Made by a program: the position numbers and the translations under genes. Under the pieces are notes generated by a model. It searched no databases, was not told the origin of the DNA, and saw only the letters and a program-made list of their open reading frames with translations. Positions 14,980-23,419 of a stretch of DNA of 64,000 bases are shown piece by piece; the first letter of the stretch is position 1; every line of letters starts with the position of its first letter. The stretch covers positions 8,844 through 72,843 of the forward strand of contig JAXHUH010000308.1 in the NCBI GenBank assembly GCA_034211175.1, in the 5' to 3' direction. The stretch is from JAXHUH01 sp034211175. GTDB lineage: Bacteria > Actinomycetota > Acidimicrobiia > Acidimicrobiales > CAIXPF01.

Positions 14980-16443
14980 ATGGGCGACATCAGAGGGTTC
15001 CTCACCCACCCCCGCGAGCTGCCGAGCCGGCGCCCGGTCCCCGTGCGCCTGCGCGACTGGAAGGAGGTCTACGAGGACTTCCCCCACGACCACCTCATGG
15101 ACCAGGCCAGCCGGTGCATGAACTGCGGGATCCCGTTCTGCAACCAGGGCTGCCCGCTCGGCAACCTGATCCCGGACTGGAACGACCTCGTCTACCGGGA
15201 CCAGTGGCGCCTCGCCATCGAGCGGCTCCACGCCACCAACAACTTCCCGGAGTTCACCGGCCGCCTGTGCCCGGCGCCGTGCGAGGCGGCCTGCGTGCTC
15301 GGCATCAACGCCGACCCGGTCACGATCAAGCAGGTCGAGGTCGAGATCATCGACCGGGCGTGGGACGAGGGCTGGGTCACGCCGCTCCCGCCGCCGATCC
15401 ACACCGGCAAGCGGGTCTCGGTCGTGGGCTCGGGCCCCGCCGGGCTCGCGGCGGCCCAGCAGCTGACCCGGGCCGGCCACGACGTCACCGTCTACGAGCG
15501 GGCCGATCGCATCGGTGGCCTCCTCCGTTACGGGATCCCCGAGTTCAAGATGGAGAAGCGCCACATCGATCGGCGCATCGCCCAGATGGAGGCGGAGGGC
15601 ACGACCTTCCGCACCGGCGTCGACGTCGGCACCGATCTGCCGGCCGCCGAGCTGGTCGACGGCAGCGACGCCGTGGTGCTGGCCGGCGGGGCCACCCAGT
15701 GGCGCGACCTGCCGATCCCGGGCCGTGAGCTGTCGGGCATCCACCAGGCGATGGAGTTCCTCCCGCTCGCCAACCGCGTGCAGGAGGGCGATCTCGACGC
15801 CTCGCCGATCGACGCCTCGGGCAAGCGGGTGGTCATCATCGGCGGCGGCGACACCGGCGCCGACTGCCTCGGGACCTCGCACCGCCAGGGTGCGGTGTCG
15901 GTCCACAGCTTCGAGATCATGCCCCGCCCGCCCGAGTCCCGGCCCGACTCGACGCCGTGGCCGACGTGGCCGATGGTCTACCGGGTGGCGTCGGCCCACG
16001 AGGAGGGCGGCGAGCGCGTCTACTCCGTGTCGACGAAGCGCTTCGTCGGCGACGAGAACGGCAACCTGACCGGCCTGGTCGCGGCCGAGGTCGAGATGCA
16101 GACGGTCGACGGTCGCCCGCAGTTCGTGGAGGTCGAGGGCACCGAGTTCGAGCTCGAGTGCGACCTCGTGTTCCTGGCGCTCGGCTTCACCGGCCCGGAC
16201 GAGAGCCCGCTGCTCGCGGACCTCGGCGTGACCCAGGACGCCCGCACCAACGTCGAGCGCGGCGACGACTACCGCACCAACGTCGACGGCGTCTACGCCT
16301 GCGGCGACATGGGCCGGGGCCAGAGCCTGATCGTGTGGGCCATCGCCGAGGGGCGGGCGTGCGCCGCCTCGGTGGACGCCGCGCTGATGGGCGACTCGCT
16401 GCTGCCGTCACCGGTGCGACCGACGGACCTGCCCCTGCGTTGA
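14980..16443 (+). CDS. gltD: Glutamate synthase small subunit
   Basis: Flavoprotein subunit that passes electrons from NADPH through FAD and Fe-S clusters to the large subunit. The N-terminal cysteine-rich region (CMNCGIPFCNQGCPLGN and CPAPCEAAC) binds the clusters, followed by a FAD dinucleotide fold (VVGSGPAGLAAAQQL) and an NADPH fold (VVIIGGGDTGADC). C-terminal YACGDMGRGQSLIVWAI completes the FAD site. 487 residues, normal length. GAGGAG precedes the ATG. Second gene of the gltBD operon. Confidence 0.97.
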   Translation: MGDIRGFLTHPRELPSRRPVPVRLRDWKEVYEDFPHDHLMDQASRCMNCGIPFCNQGCPLGNLIPDWNDLVYRDQWRLAIERLHATNNFPEFTGRLCPAPCEAACVLGINADPVTIKQVEVEIIDRAWDEGWVTPLPPPIHTGKRVSVVGSGPAGLAAAQQLTRAGHDVTVYERADRIGGLLRYGIPEFKMEKRHIDRRIAQMEAEGTTFRTGVDVGTDLPAAELVDGSDAVVLAGGATQWRDLPIPGRELSGIHQAMEFLPLANRVQEGDLDASPIDASGKRVVIIGGGDTGADCLGTSHRQGAVSVHSFEIMPRPPESRPDSTPWPTWPMVYRVASAHEEGGERVYSVSTKRFVGDENGNLTGLVAAEVEMQTVDGRPQFVEVEGTEFELECDLVFLALGFTGPDESPLLADLGVTQDARTNVERGDDYRTNVDGVYACGDMGRGQSLIVWAIAEGRACAASVDAALMGDSLLPSPVRPTDLPLR

Positions 16444-16479
16444 CGAGTACCTGACGGGGACGACGGGAGGCAGGGCCCG

Positions 16480-17187
16480 TCAGCGATCCTCGAGGCGGAC
16501 GAGCCCGGCGGTGATGAGCTCGTGAAGGATCCGACACACGGCGAACGACCCGGCGGCGGACCAGGCGATGATGTCGCCGACGGTCCGTCGCCCGTCGACG
16601 CCCGCCAGCACCTCCCACTCGTCGCGGTCGAGCGCGATCTCGTCGACATCGTCGGGGAGGCGGGCCACGACGTGGGGGACGAGCGCGGTCGACGGGATCG
16701 TCGCGACGATCCTGCGCCACTCGTCGATCCGGGCCGCCGCCGAGCCGAGGATGTCGGCGGTGTCGAACCGGAAGCGAGCGCCGAAGGGATGGACCCGGCC
16801 GACCCGCACGTCGAAGGTGCCGCGGCTCGGGGCGAGCAGCTCGGCGACGGTCGCGACGGTGTGGTCGCGCACCGCGGCCTCGAGCCGGCGCTCGTCGGTG
16901 CCCGAGTCGACGAGCGTGTCGGCGACCGACCGGCCCGGCGGTGTGCCGGCGGCGGCCGCGGCCCAGCCCTCGGCGCTCACCGTACCGCCGCGCACGAGCG
17001 CGGCCGGGAGCACCGCGCTGTCGGCCGACGTCGCCAGGTACACGGCACCACCGGCGAGGCACACGACGCTCGCCTCGCGCCCCGAGACGTGCACCGTGCC
17101 GGTCTCGCCGCGCTCCGCGAGGCGTACGAGGAGCGCGTCCAGAGGGATCTCGTCGAAGGTCCCGCTGAGCGAGGTCTGATCGGTCAT
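16480..17187 (-). CDS. DUF4388-domain protein beside the conservon
   Basis: A 235-residue soluble protein. Its N-terminus (LSGTFDEIPLDALLVRLAER, then GTVHVSG and GGAVYLATS) matches the DUF4388 pattern found in proteins linked to small-GTPase and polarity regulation in many bacteria. The C-terminal half contains a winged-helix-like segment (DGRRTVGDIIAWSAAGSFAVCRILHELITAGLV). The ATG at 17187 was taken because homologous sequence begins right after it. It is divergent from the sensor-kinase operon, so a shared regulatory region and a role in the same signalling unit are reasonable inferences. The exact function is unknown. Confidence 0.75.
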   Translation of the reverse strand: MTDQTSLSGTFDEIPLDALLVRLAERGETGTVHVSGREASVVCLAGGAVYLATSADSAVLPAALVRGGTVSAEGWAAAAAGTPPGRSVADTLVDSGTDERRLEAAVRDHTVATVAELLAPSRGTFDVRVGRVHPFGARFRFDTADILGSAAARIDEWRRIVATIPSTALVPHVVARLPDDVDEIALDRDEWEVLAGVDGRRTVGDIIAWSAAGSFAVCRILHELITAGLVRLEDR

Positions 17188-17510
17188 GTCCACATTGGTC
17201 ACGAGATCGACACATCCAGCCGGAGAGGTGACCGCCAACGCGTGTTTGCGGTCGTCCCGGGACTCGCGCTGGCCAGCGGCGGGCACGAATCAGTGCGTTC
17301 GTGCTGGACAAACGACGGTACCGGTCGCTTTCCGACTTCCTGCGGTTTAGCATTTCACGTGGCGGCGGCACACCCGTCCCACCGCGTGAGCTGGTCGGAG
17401 TCGGGCTCACGACGCTGGCATTCTTGCCGACAGGCACCAGCGGGTACCTCGTACACGCACACGAGGCTCACCTGGTCCGGAGGCGAGGCGACGGGAAATC
17501 GAGGAGCTCG
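17188..17510. promoter_or_regulatory. Divergent regulatory region with two inverted repeats
   Basis: No gene is visible in this 323-base interval between the DUF4388 gene and the sensor kinase. Two perfect inverted repeats are present: GCACGAA-N8-TTCGTGC (17283-17304) and CCTCGT-N8-ACGAGG (17447-17466), both with eight-base spacers. TAGCAT at 17348-17353 is a possible -10 box for the kinase operon. GAGGAG at 17501-17506 is the kinase ribosome binding site. Confidence 0.5.
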
Positions 17511-20500
17511 ATGCTCAGGAACTTGAAGGTCGGGACCAAGCTGGTGGCCATTCTCGTGGCCCCTCTCCTGGTGCTCGGCGTCCTGGCCGGCATCGGAGTG
17601 GCGGAACGTCTCGAGGCCCGTGGCCGGGCCGATGACGTGACCCGTCTGACCGAGGCCTCCGGCGCCGTCTACCAGGTGATCCACGCGATCCAGCTCGAGG
17701 AGATCGTGACCGCGATCTACCTCGCGGATCCCAGCCAGCAGAACTTGCAGACCGTCACCAACGTGCGCGTCAACACCGACGAGGCCATCCTCACGGTGAA
17801 CGAGAGCTTCGCGGCGATCACCGACGTCTCCCTCAGCTCCGAGTTCGACGCGGCGTACGAGGGGGCCGGCCAAGCCCTCGCCGTGCTCCAGGGCGAGCTG
17901 CGCCCCGACGTCGACGCCAGCCCCGGGACGCTCGAGCTCCTCGAGGTCGTCGAGGACTTCGGTGCGCTCTCGCGGGCCATCTCGGCCGCCTCGTTCATCA
18001 TCGGCGTCGACTCCGGTGTGTCGGAGCTCGCATCCGACTTCACGAACCTGGCCGAGCTGACCGACGCGAAGCAGGCGGCGGCCGACGCCCTCGCCATCGG
18101 TGCGGCGGTCAGCTCCGCCGGCGCCGGAGCGGTCGAGGGCAGCACCGGCGGCATGGCCCTCGAGCCGGTCGACGTCGCCAACACGCTCGACGCCGACCTG
18201 CGGGCTGCAGAGGACGGCAAGGAGCGCTTCCTCGACCGGGCCGGGACCCAGCTCCAGTTCGAGCTCGAGAGCCGGTGGGCGGCACCGGACGCCACGGCGG
18301 CCCGGGCGTCGCTCGAGTCGATCCGGCAGTCGCTCGACACCGGCCAGCCCCAGGAGTTCACCGCCGCGCAGGTCGACCAGCTCGTCAACCAGGGCCAGTC
18401 GTGGCTCGTCGACGTGCTCGAGGTCAGCCTGCGCAGCAACGCCGAGATCGCGGCCAACGCCGCCGACGTCCGCGACGACGCCACGGCCACGGTGCGCCTC
18501 TACCTGCTCGGCGCCGCCATCGGCATCATCGTCGCCGTCCTGCTCGCCTTCCTCGTGGCCCGGGCGACGACCCGGCCGCTGCGACGGCTCACGGTGGCCG
18601 CCAACACGCTCGCCACCGAGCAGCTGCCCGGCCTGGTCGAGCGCCTGCGCTCGGCCGGCGCCAACGACACCCGGGCGTTCGAGGCCACCCCGATCGAGAT
18701 CGACTCACGGGACGAGATCGGCCAGCTCGCCGCAGCGATCAACTCGATCCAGGCGACGACGATCGACGTGGCCGAGGAGCAGAGCTCGCTGCTGCGCAAG
18801 GGCATCAGCGACATCTTCGTCAACCTGGCCCGACGCAACCAGACGCTCCTCGACCGCCAGATCGAGTTCATCGACGAGCTCGAGGCGAACGAGGAGGACC
18901 CGGACCAGCTCGACAACCTGTTCCGGCTCGACCACCTCGCGACCCGGATGCGACGCAACGCCGAGTCGCTGCTCGTGTTGGCCGGCGCCGAGCCGACCCG
19001 CCGCCGCAGCCGACCGGTCCCGCTCGCCGATGTCGTGCGGGTCGCGGTCGGTGAGGTCGAGGACTTCGCCCGCATCAAGCTGGTCGCGCTCGACGACGTG
19101 CTCGTCAGCGGCGGCGCCGCGGTCGACCTCGCCCACCTCCTGTCCGAGCTGATGGAGAACGCCACCCAGTTCTCCCCGCCCGAGACCACGGTCGAGGTCA
19201 TCGGTCACCGGACGAAGGACCAGGGCTACGTCATCTCGGTGTCCGACCAGGGCATCGGCATGAGCCTCGAGCAGCTGGCCGACGCCAACCACCTCCTGGC
19301 GAACCCGCCGCTCGTCGGACTGGCCCTGTCCCGGTCCCTGGGCTTCACCGTGATCGGCCGTCTCGCCGCCCGCTTCGGCATCAGCGTGCGTCTGACGACC
19401 TCACCGGCAGGCGGCGTGACCGCCCTGGTCGCCGTGCCGCCCAGCCTCATGTCGGAGAGCGAGGGCGGCGCCGTCGGCCAGGGCGAACCGGCAGCCGCCG
19501 GGCGCCTCCCCGCCGATGCCGCGGCCGCGGCGCTCCCGGCCGGGGCCCCCGATGCCGCGCAGGCCGAGAACGATGCGATGGACGAGGCGATCGCCTCGCT
19601 GCTCGCCGAGCAGGGGCCGGGCGCGGCGCCGCCGGCGACGCCGACCAACGGCTTGCCCACCCGGGGCGGCGTGACGACGCCGACCGCCCCGACCGGCCCG
19701 CAGGGCTTCGATGCCGGCCCGGCGGACCTGCCGACCCGGCGTGGTGCGCCGGCGGACGAGGCCGAGCCGTCCGTGCCGGAGTGGGTGGCCCGTCAGCCCC
19801 AGTACGACGAGCCGATCCCCGACCAGCCCTTCCGCGAGCAGCTCCCGACGCGAGGGGCCGCCCCGGCGGAGGACGAGCGCGAGATGTACGCACCGCCGGC
19901 CGCCGAGGCCCGCCACGCCGAGCCGCAGTACGCGGACGGCGGTCAGGCGTTCACCTACTCGGACGTCGACGAGGGCTGGTCCGAGGACGACGGGTACGAG
20001 GACTACGACGAGTACCAGGACGACTATGCCGAGGAGGGCTACGTCGACGACGGGCGTGACGGCTACGTCGATGACGGGCGTGACGGCTACACCGACGACC
20101 GGCGCTACGACGACGGCGCCTACGTCGACGACCGGCGCTACGACGACGGCGGCTACGCCGACGACGTCCGCGCCGACGACGGTGGCGGTGCGCCGGCGGG
20201 CCACGCACCGTGGGACCGCCAGCCGCTGCCCGCACGCGGCGACGCCCCGTGGGACCGTCCGGCCGAGCCCCTGGCCGACGAGCCCCGCTGGGAACCCGAC
20301 TCGAGCCCACCACCGTGGGACCCGGAGCCGGCGACCGCCTACCGCGACGAACCGCAGCCGCGGCCACCGGCCCACGACGGCGACGGCGCCTACCGCGACC
20401 GTCAGCCGCAGGCCTACGGCCACGACGGTGACCTCCCGGCGCGGGAGCAGGTGCCGGAGCCCGCATCGGTGGGCGCGACGTCGGCGCCGGGTGGCGAACC

Positions 20501-20732
20501 GAACTCGCTGACCGCCGCGGGGCTGGTGCGCCGGGCGCCGAAGCGCCAGGTGCGCGGCTCGGACGACGCACCCGCCGGGCCGCTGGCCCGAGACCGCGTG
20601 GGCCCGTCCCAGCGGTCACCGGAGGAGGTCCGAAGGATGCTCTCCCGGTACCGAACCGGACTTCACAGGGGACGGACCGAGACGCCGCCAGGCGACCTCG
20701 GGCGCTCATCCAACTCGGAGGACAGTGCATGA
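17511..20732 (+). CDS. Conservon-type sensor histidine kinase (nitrate/nitrite-sensor-like extracellular domain)
   Basis: Membrane sensor of 1073 residues, first gene of a four-gene conservon. A first helix (about residues 9-30) and a second (about 328-350) enclose a helical extracellular domain resembling nitrate/nitrite sensors. A HAMP-like region, a conservon-type H-box (LFRLDHLATRMRRN, near 470), an N-box (LMENATQFSPP, near 546) and a G-box (DQGIGM, near 578) follow. After about residue 645 comes a long disordered Pro/Asp/Tyr-rich tail with tandem repeats, ending in SPEEVRRMLSRYRTGLHRGR, a motif common at the end of these kinases. ATG 17511 has GAGGAG four bases upstream. Its ATGA stop/start overlaps the next gene. 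Confidence 0.93.
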   Translation: MLRNLKVGTKLVAILVAPLLVLGVLAGIGVAERLEARGRADDVTRLTEASGAVYQVIHAIQLEEIVTAIYLADPSQQNLQTVTNVRVNTDEAILTVNESFAAITDVSLSSEFDAAYEGAGQALAVLQGELRPDVDASPGTLELLEVVEDFGALSRAISAASFIIGVDSGVSELASDFTNLAELTDAKQAAADALAIGAAVSSAGAGAVEGSTGGMALEPVDVANTLDADLRAAEDGKERFLDRAGTQLQFELESRWAAPDATAARASLESIRQSLDTGQPQEFTAAQVDQLVNQGQSWLVDVLEVSLRSNAEIAANAADVRDDATATVRLYLLGAAIGIIVAVLLAFLVARATTRPLRRLTVAANTLATEQLPGLVERLRSAGANDTRAFEATPIEIDSRDEIGQLAAAINSIQATTIDVAEEQSSLLRKGISDIFVNLARRNQTLLDRQIEFIDELEANEEDPDQLDNLFRLDHLATRMRRNAESLLVLAGAEPTRRRSRPVPLADVVRVAVGEVEDFARIKLVALDDVLVSGGAAVDLAHLLSELMENATQFSPPETTVEVIGHRTKDQGYVISVSDQGIGMSLEQLADANHLLANPPLVGLALSRSLGFTVIGRLAARFGISVRLTTSPAGGVTALVAVPPSLMSESEGGAVGQGEPAAAGRLPADAAAAALPAGAPDAAQAENDAMDEAIASLLAEQGPGAAPPATPTNGLPTRGGVTTPTAPTGPQGFDAGPADLPTRRGAPADEAEPSVPEWVARQPQYDEPIPDQPFREQLPTRGAAPAEDEREMYAPPAAEARHAEPQYADGGQAFTYSDVDEGWSEDDGYEDYDEYQDDYAEEGYVDDGRDGYVDDGRDGYTDDRRYDDGAYVDDRRYDDGGYADDVRADDGGGAPAGHAPWDRQPLPARGDAPWDRPAEPLADEPRWEPDSSPPPWDPEPATAYRDEPQPRPPAHDGDGAYRDRQPQAYGHDGDLPAREQVPEPASVGATSAPGGEPNSLTAAGLVRRAPKRQVRGSDDAPAGPLARDRVGPSQRSPEEVRRMLSRYRTGLHRGRTETPPGDLGRSSNSEDSA
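20039..20170 (+). repeat. Tandem repeats in the kinase tail
   Basis: Coding repeats of 8-11 residues: GYVDDGRD twice, then variants GYTDDRRYDD, GAYVDDRRYDD and GGYADDVRADD. The first two units are almost identical over 24 bases. They lie in the acidic, tyrosine-rich disordered tail of the sensor kinase. Confidence 0.85.
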
Positions 20733-21151
20733 GCGGTATGAGCCCGGAAGCCAGCAACATCAACTGGCTCGTCTCCAGCTTCGTCGACCGGGTGCCCGGC
20801 GTGACCGAAGCCGTGGTGGTCTCCGCCGACGGCTTGCCGATGGCCAAGTCCCGCGGTCTCGACCGTGACGCGGCCGATCGGTTCGCCGCCGTCGCCTCCG
20901 GCCTCATCGGCCTGGCCTACGGCGCCGCCGGGCGCTTCGGCGGTGGTGCCGTCAACGAGGTGATCGTGGAGATGGAGAACGCCTTCATCTTCGTCACCGG
21001 CATCAGCGACGGGTCCTGCCTCGCGGTGGTCGCCTCGGCCAACTGCGACGTCGGTCTCGTCGGGTACGAGATGGCACTGCTGGTCGAGAAGGCCGGCGGC
21101 GTCCTCACCCCCGAGCTCCGTGCGGAGCTCCAGGCCACTCTTCCGCAATGA
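20729..21151 (+). CDS. Roadblock/LC7 protein (conservon B)
   Basis: A 140-residue roadblock/LC7-fold protein, the family that acts as activator or platform for small MglA-like GTPases. Features are the opening INWLVSSFVDRVPGVTEAVV, VSADGLPMAKS, and the later SCLAVVASANCDVGLVGYEM. ATG overlaps the kinase stop by four bases. Second gene of the conservon. Confidence 0.93.
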   Translation: MSGMSPEASNINWLVSSFVDRVPGVTEAVVVSADGLPMAKSRGLDRDAADRFAAVASGLIGLAYGAAGRFGGGAVNEVIVEMENAFIFVTGISDGSCLAVVASANCDVGLVGYEMALLVEKAGGVLTPELRAELQATLPQ

Positions 21152-21522
21152 GCTACGACGGCGACGGAGACGAGTACGACGGCGGGCTGGCCGGCCGTAT
21201 TCGGCCGTACGCCCTGACCGGTGGGCGGACCAGGTCAGGATCGGACCTGCCTCTGGAGACCCTGGTCAAGCGCACGGCGCATGGCCTGTCGGCGCTGCCG
21301 CGCCTCGCGCTCGAGCGCAAGCGGATCGTCGAGCTCTGCGAGCGACCCCTGTCGATCGCCGAGCTCTCGGCCCACCTGCGCGTCCATCTCGGCGTGGCGC
21401 GCGTCCTGGTCGGCGACATGCGGGCGGAGAGCCTGCTCGACGTCTACCAGCCCCAGCCCGTGTCCGATCGTCCCGACATCAAGCTGTTGGAAAGGGTGCT
21501 CGATGGCCTTCAGGCGCTCTGA
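21148..21522 (+). CDS. DUF742 protein (conservon C)
   Basis: A 124-residue DUF742 protein. The N-terminal IRPYALTGGRT motif and the winged-helix-like C-terminal part (RIVELCERPLSIAELSAHL, LGVARVLVGDM) are typical of the third conservon component. The ATG overlaps the roadblock stop by four bases. The biochemical role in the family is not settled. Confidence 0.92.
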   Translation: MSYDGDGDEYDGGLAGRIRPYALTGGRTRSGSDLPLETLVKRTAHGLSALPRLALERKRIVELCERPLSIAELSAHLRVHLGVARVLVGDMRAESLLDVYQPQPVSDRPDIKLLERVLDGLQAL

Positions 21523-22105
21523 CACCGCGCCGCGGAACGAAGAGCCAGCGTCTTCGTCGACCCCGCTGCCGGTCAAGATCATCATCGCCGGTGGCTTCGC
21601 GGTCGGGAAGACGACGTTCGTCGGCTCGATCTCGGAGATCACCCCGCTCACCACCGAGGCGGCCATGACGACCGTGGCCGCCGACGTGGACGACCGGGGC
21701 TCGGCCACGACGAAGACCTCGACGACCGTCGCCATGGACTTCGGTCGCATCACGCTGGGCGACGACCTGATCCTCTACCTGTTCGGCACGCCGGGCCAGG
21801 AGCGGTTCCAGTTCATGTGGGACGACCTGGTGCGGGGCGCCATCGGCGCCATCGTGCTGGTCGACACGACCCGGCTGGCCGACTGCTTCCCGGCGGTCGA
21901 CTACTTCGAGCAGACGGGTGTGCCGTTCATCGTGGCGGTGAACACGTTCCACGGCGTGATCGCCCACCGGCTCGAGGACGTGCGGGAGGCCCTGGCGGTG
22001 CCGCCCGAGGTCCCGATGATCTACACCGACGCCCGCGAGCGGCTCTCCGCCAAGGCGGCGCTGCTCGAGCTCGTCCAGCACGCGCTGGTCCAGGCGTCCC
22101 ACTAG
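21503..22105 (+). CDS. Small MglA/Ras-like GTPase (conservon D)
   Basis: A 200-residue GTP-binding protein, last gene of the conservon. G1 reads GGFAVGKTT, the switch-II/G3 motif is GTPGQERF, and the fourth motif is VNTFHG instead of the canonical NKxD, as is common for conservon GTPases. The kinase, roadblock protein and this GTPase are expected to work as a membrane signalling unit. ATG 21503 lies 20 bases inside the DUF742 gene and is preceded by GGAAAGGG. Confidence 0.93.
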   Translation: MAFRRSDTAPRNEEPASSSTPLPVKIIIAGGFAVGKTTFVGSISEITPLTTEAAMTTVAADVDDRGSATTKTSTTVAMDFGRITLGDDLILYLFGTPGQERFQFMWDDLVRGAIGAIVLVDTTRLADCFPAVDYFEQTGVPFIVAVNTFHGVIAHRLEDVREALAVPPEVPMIYTDARERLSAKAALLELVQHALVQASH

Positions 22106-22187
22106 CCCCGAGGTCGCCGCCGGCGTCGGTCGGCGGCGACGCTGGGCGACGTGGCGGCGTCCCGGCGGGCACGCACGGGGTCCCGCC

Positions 22188-22460
22188 TCAGTCGCTCGGC
22201 CGGCCGAGCTCGCCGCGCTCGATGGCGGCGATCACGGGCCGGACCCGGATCAGGTACCACAGCGAGACGACCATGCCCGGCGCCAGGCACATGACGCCGC
22301 AGAGCACCGCGACGAGCCAGACGAGCTGGTTCCGCTGCCCGAGCGCCCACGCCCAGCGCGGGCGCTTGGCCGCGTCGAGGAACGCCCAGGCGCTCAGGCC
22401 GAGCGGGATGCTCACGAGGAGCAGCCAGCCGGTCGCGGCGGCGAGGTCGGCGTAGGGCAC
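22188..22460 (-). CDS. Small two-helix membrane protein
   Basis: A 90-residue protein with two hydrophobic segments, GWLLLVSIPLGLSAWAFLDA and LVWLVAVLCGVMCLAPGMVV, separated by a basic loop (KRPRWAWALGQRN). It may belong to the actinobacterial DUF2516-like group, but I am not certain. GTG 22460 follows CATACT by six bases, the leaderless pattern of this genome. It is convergent with the conservon. Confidence 0.65.
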   Translation of the reverse strand: MPYADLAAATGWLLLVSIPLGLSAWAFLDAAKRPRWAWALGQRNQLVWLVAVLCGVMCLAPGMVVSLWYLIRVRPVIAAIERGELGRPSD

Positions 22461-22466
22461 CCGGCC

Positions 22467-22472
22467 AGTATG
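22467..22472 (-). promoter_or_regulatory. -10 box of the small membrane protein gene
   Basis: CATACT on the minus strand, six bases before the GTG at 22460. Confidence 0.4.
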
Positions 22473-22535
22473 GGAGGCCGGCGGACGCCATGACCGGCCG
22501 GGACCGTCGTCGGGCGTGCGCGGGGGCGGGACGAC

Positions 22536-22541
22536 TACGGT
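22536..22541 (+). promoter_or_regulatory. -10 box of the SDR gene
   Basis: TACGGT seven bases before ATG 22549; no ribosome binding site between, hence a leaderless start is likely. Confidence 0.5.
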
Positions 22542-22548
22542 GCCGCCG

Positions 22549-23328
22549 ATGCGCACCGACAGCACCGATGCCCGCTCCATCGCCGGTCGAACGGCGATCG
22601 TCACCGGCGCGGCCAGCGGCATGGGCCGGGCCACGGCGACGCTCTTCGCCGCCGAGGGCGCCCGGGTCGCGGTCGTCGACCGTGACCGTGGCGGGGTCGA
22701 CGAGGTCGTCGCGGCCATCACCGGCGACGGGGGCACGGCCGTGGGCTTCACCTGCGACCTCGCGGTCGGCGATGCGATCCCGCCGCTCGTGGCCGACGTG
22801 CGCGACCAGCTCGGCCCGATCGACATCCTGGTCAACAACGCCGGCGTGAGCGTCCCGTCGCCCATCTCCGACCCGGACTGGGAGGACGCCTGGGCGTTCA
22901 CGATGGACGTCAACCTCACCGCCCAGGCCCGCCTGGTCCGGGCGTGCGTCGACGACCTGCTGCGCAACGGTGACGGCCGCATCGTGAACATCGCGTCGAC
23001 CGAGGGCCTCGGCGCCACCAAGTTCATGAGCCCCTACACGGCGTCGAAGACCGGGGTGATCGGCCTGACCCGGTCGCTGGCGCTGGAGCTGGGCGACGCC
23101 GGCGTGACCGTGAACTGCATCTGCCCGGGCCCGATCATGACCGGCATGACCGCCGGCATCACCGACGAGCACAAGGCCAAGTTCGCTCGTCGACGGGTGC
23201 CGATGCGGCGCTACGGTCGTCCCGAGGAGGTGGCCCACATCACGCTGTCGCTGGTGCTGCCGGCCGCCTCGTACCTGACCGGAGCCATCATCCCCGTCGA
23301 CGGTGGCATGATGGCGCAGAACACCTGA
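22549..23328 (+). CDS. Short-chain dehydrogenase/reductase
   Basis: Classical SDR of 259 residues. The cofactor motif is TGAASGMG, the structural motif NNAG, the catalytic serine lies in IVNIASTEG and the catalytic Tyr-Lys pair in YTASK. The C-terminal ITGAIIPVDGG-like segment (LTGAIIPVDGGMM) is typical. An aspartate after the second strand (VVDRD) favours NAD over NADP. Substrate unknown. It precedes the epimerase by 91 bases and may be transcribed separately. Confidence 0.92.
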   Translation: MRTDSTDARSIAGRTAIVTGAASGMGRATATLFAAEGARVAVVDRDRGGVDEVVAAITGDGGTAVGFTCDLAVGDAIPPLVADVRDQLGPIDILVNNAGVSVPSPISDPDWEDAWAFTMDVNLTAQARLVRACVDDLLRNGDGRIVNIASTEGLGATKFMSPYTASKTGVIGLTRSLALELGDAGVTVNCICPGPIMTGMTAGITDEHKAKFARRRVPMRRYGRPEEVAHITLSLVLPAASYLTGAIIPVDGGMMAQNT

Positions 23329-23419
23329 GCCGGTCCCGCCGGCTCACGCCGCGCCGTCCGACCGCCGTTGTGACGCCGCCGCGGCGACTGCGATCGAGAT
23401 ACCCCCGGAGGTTGCACCC

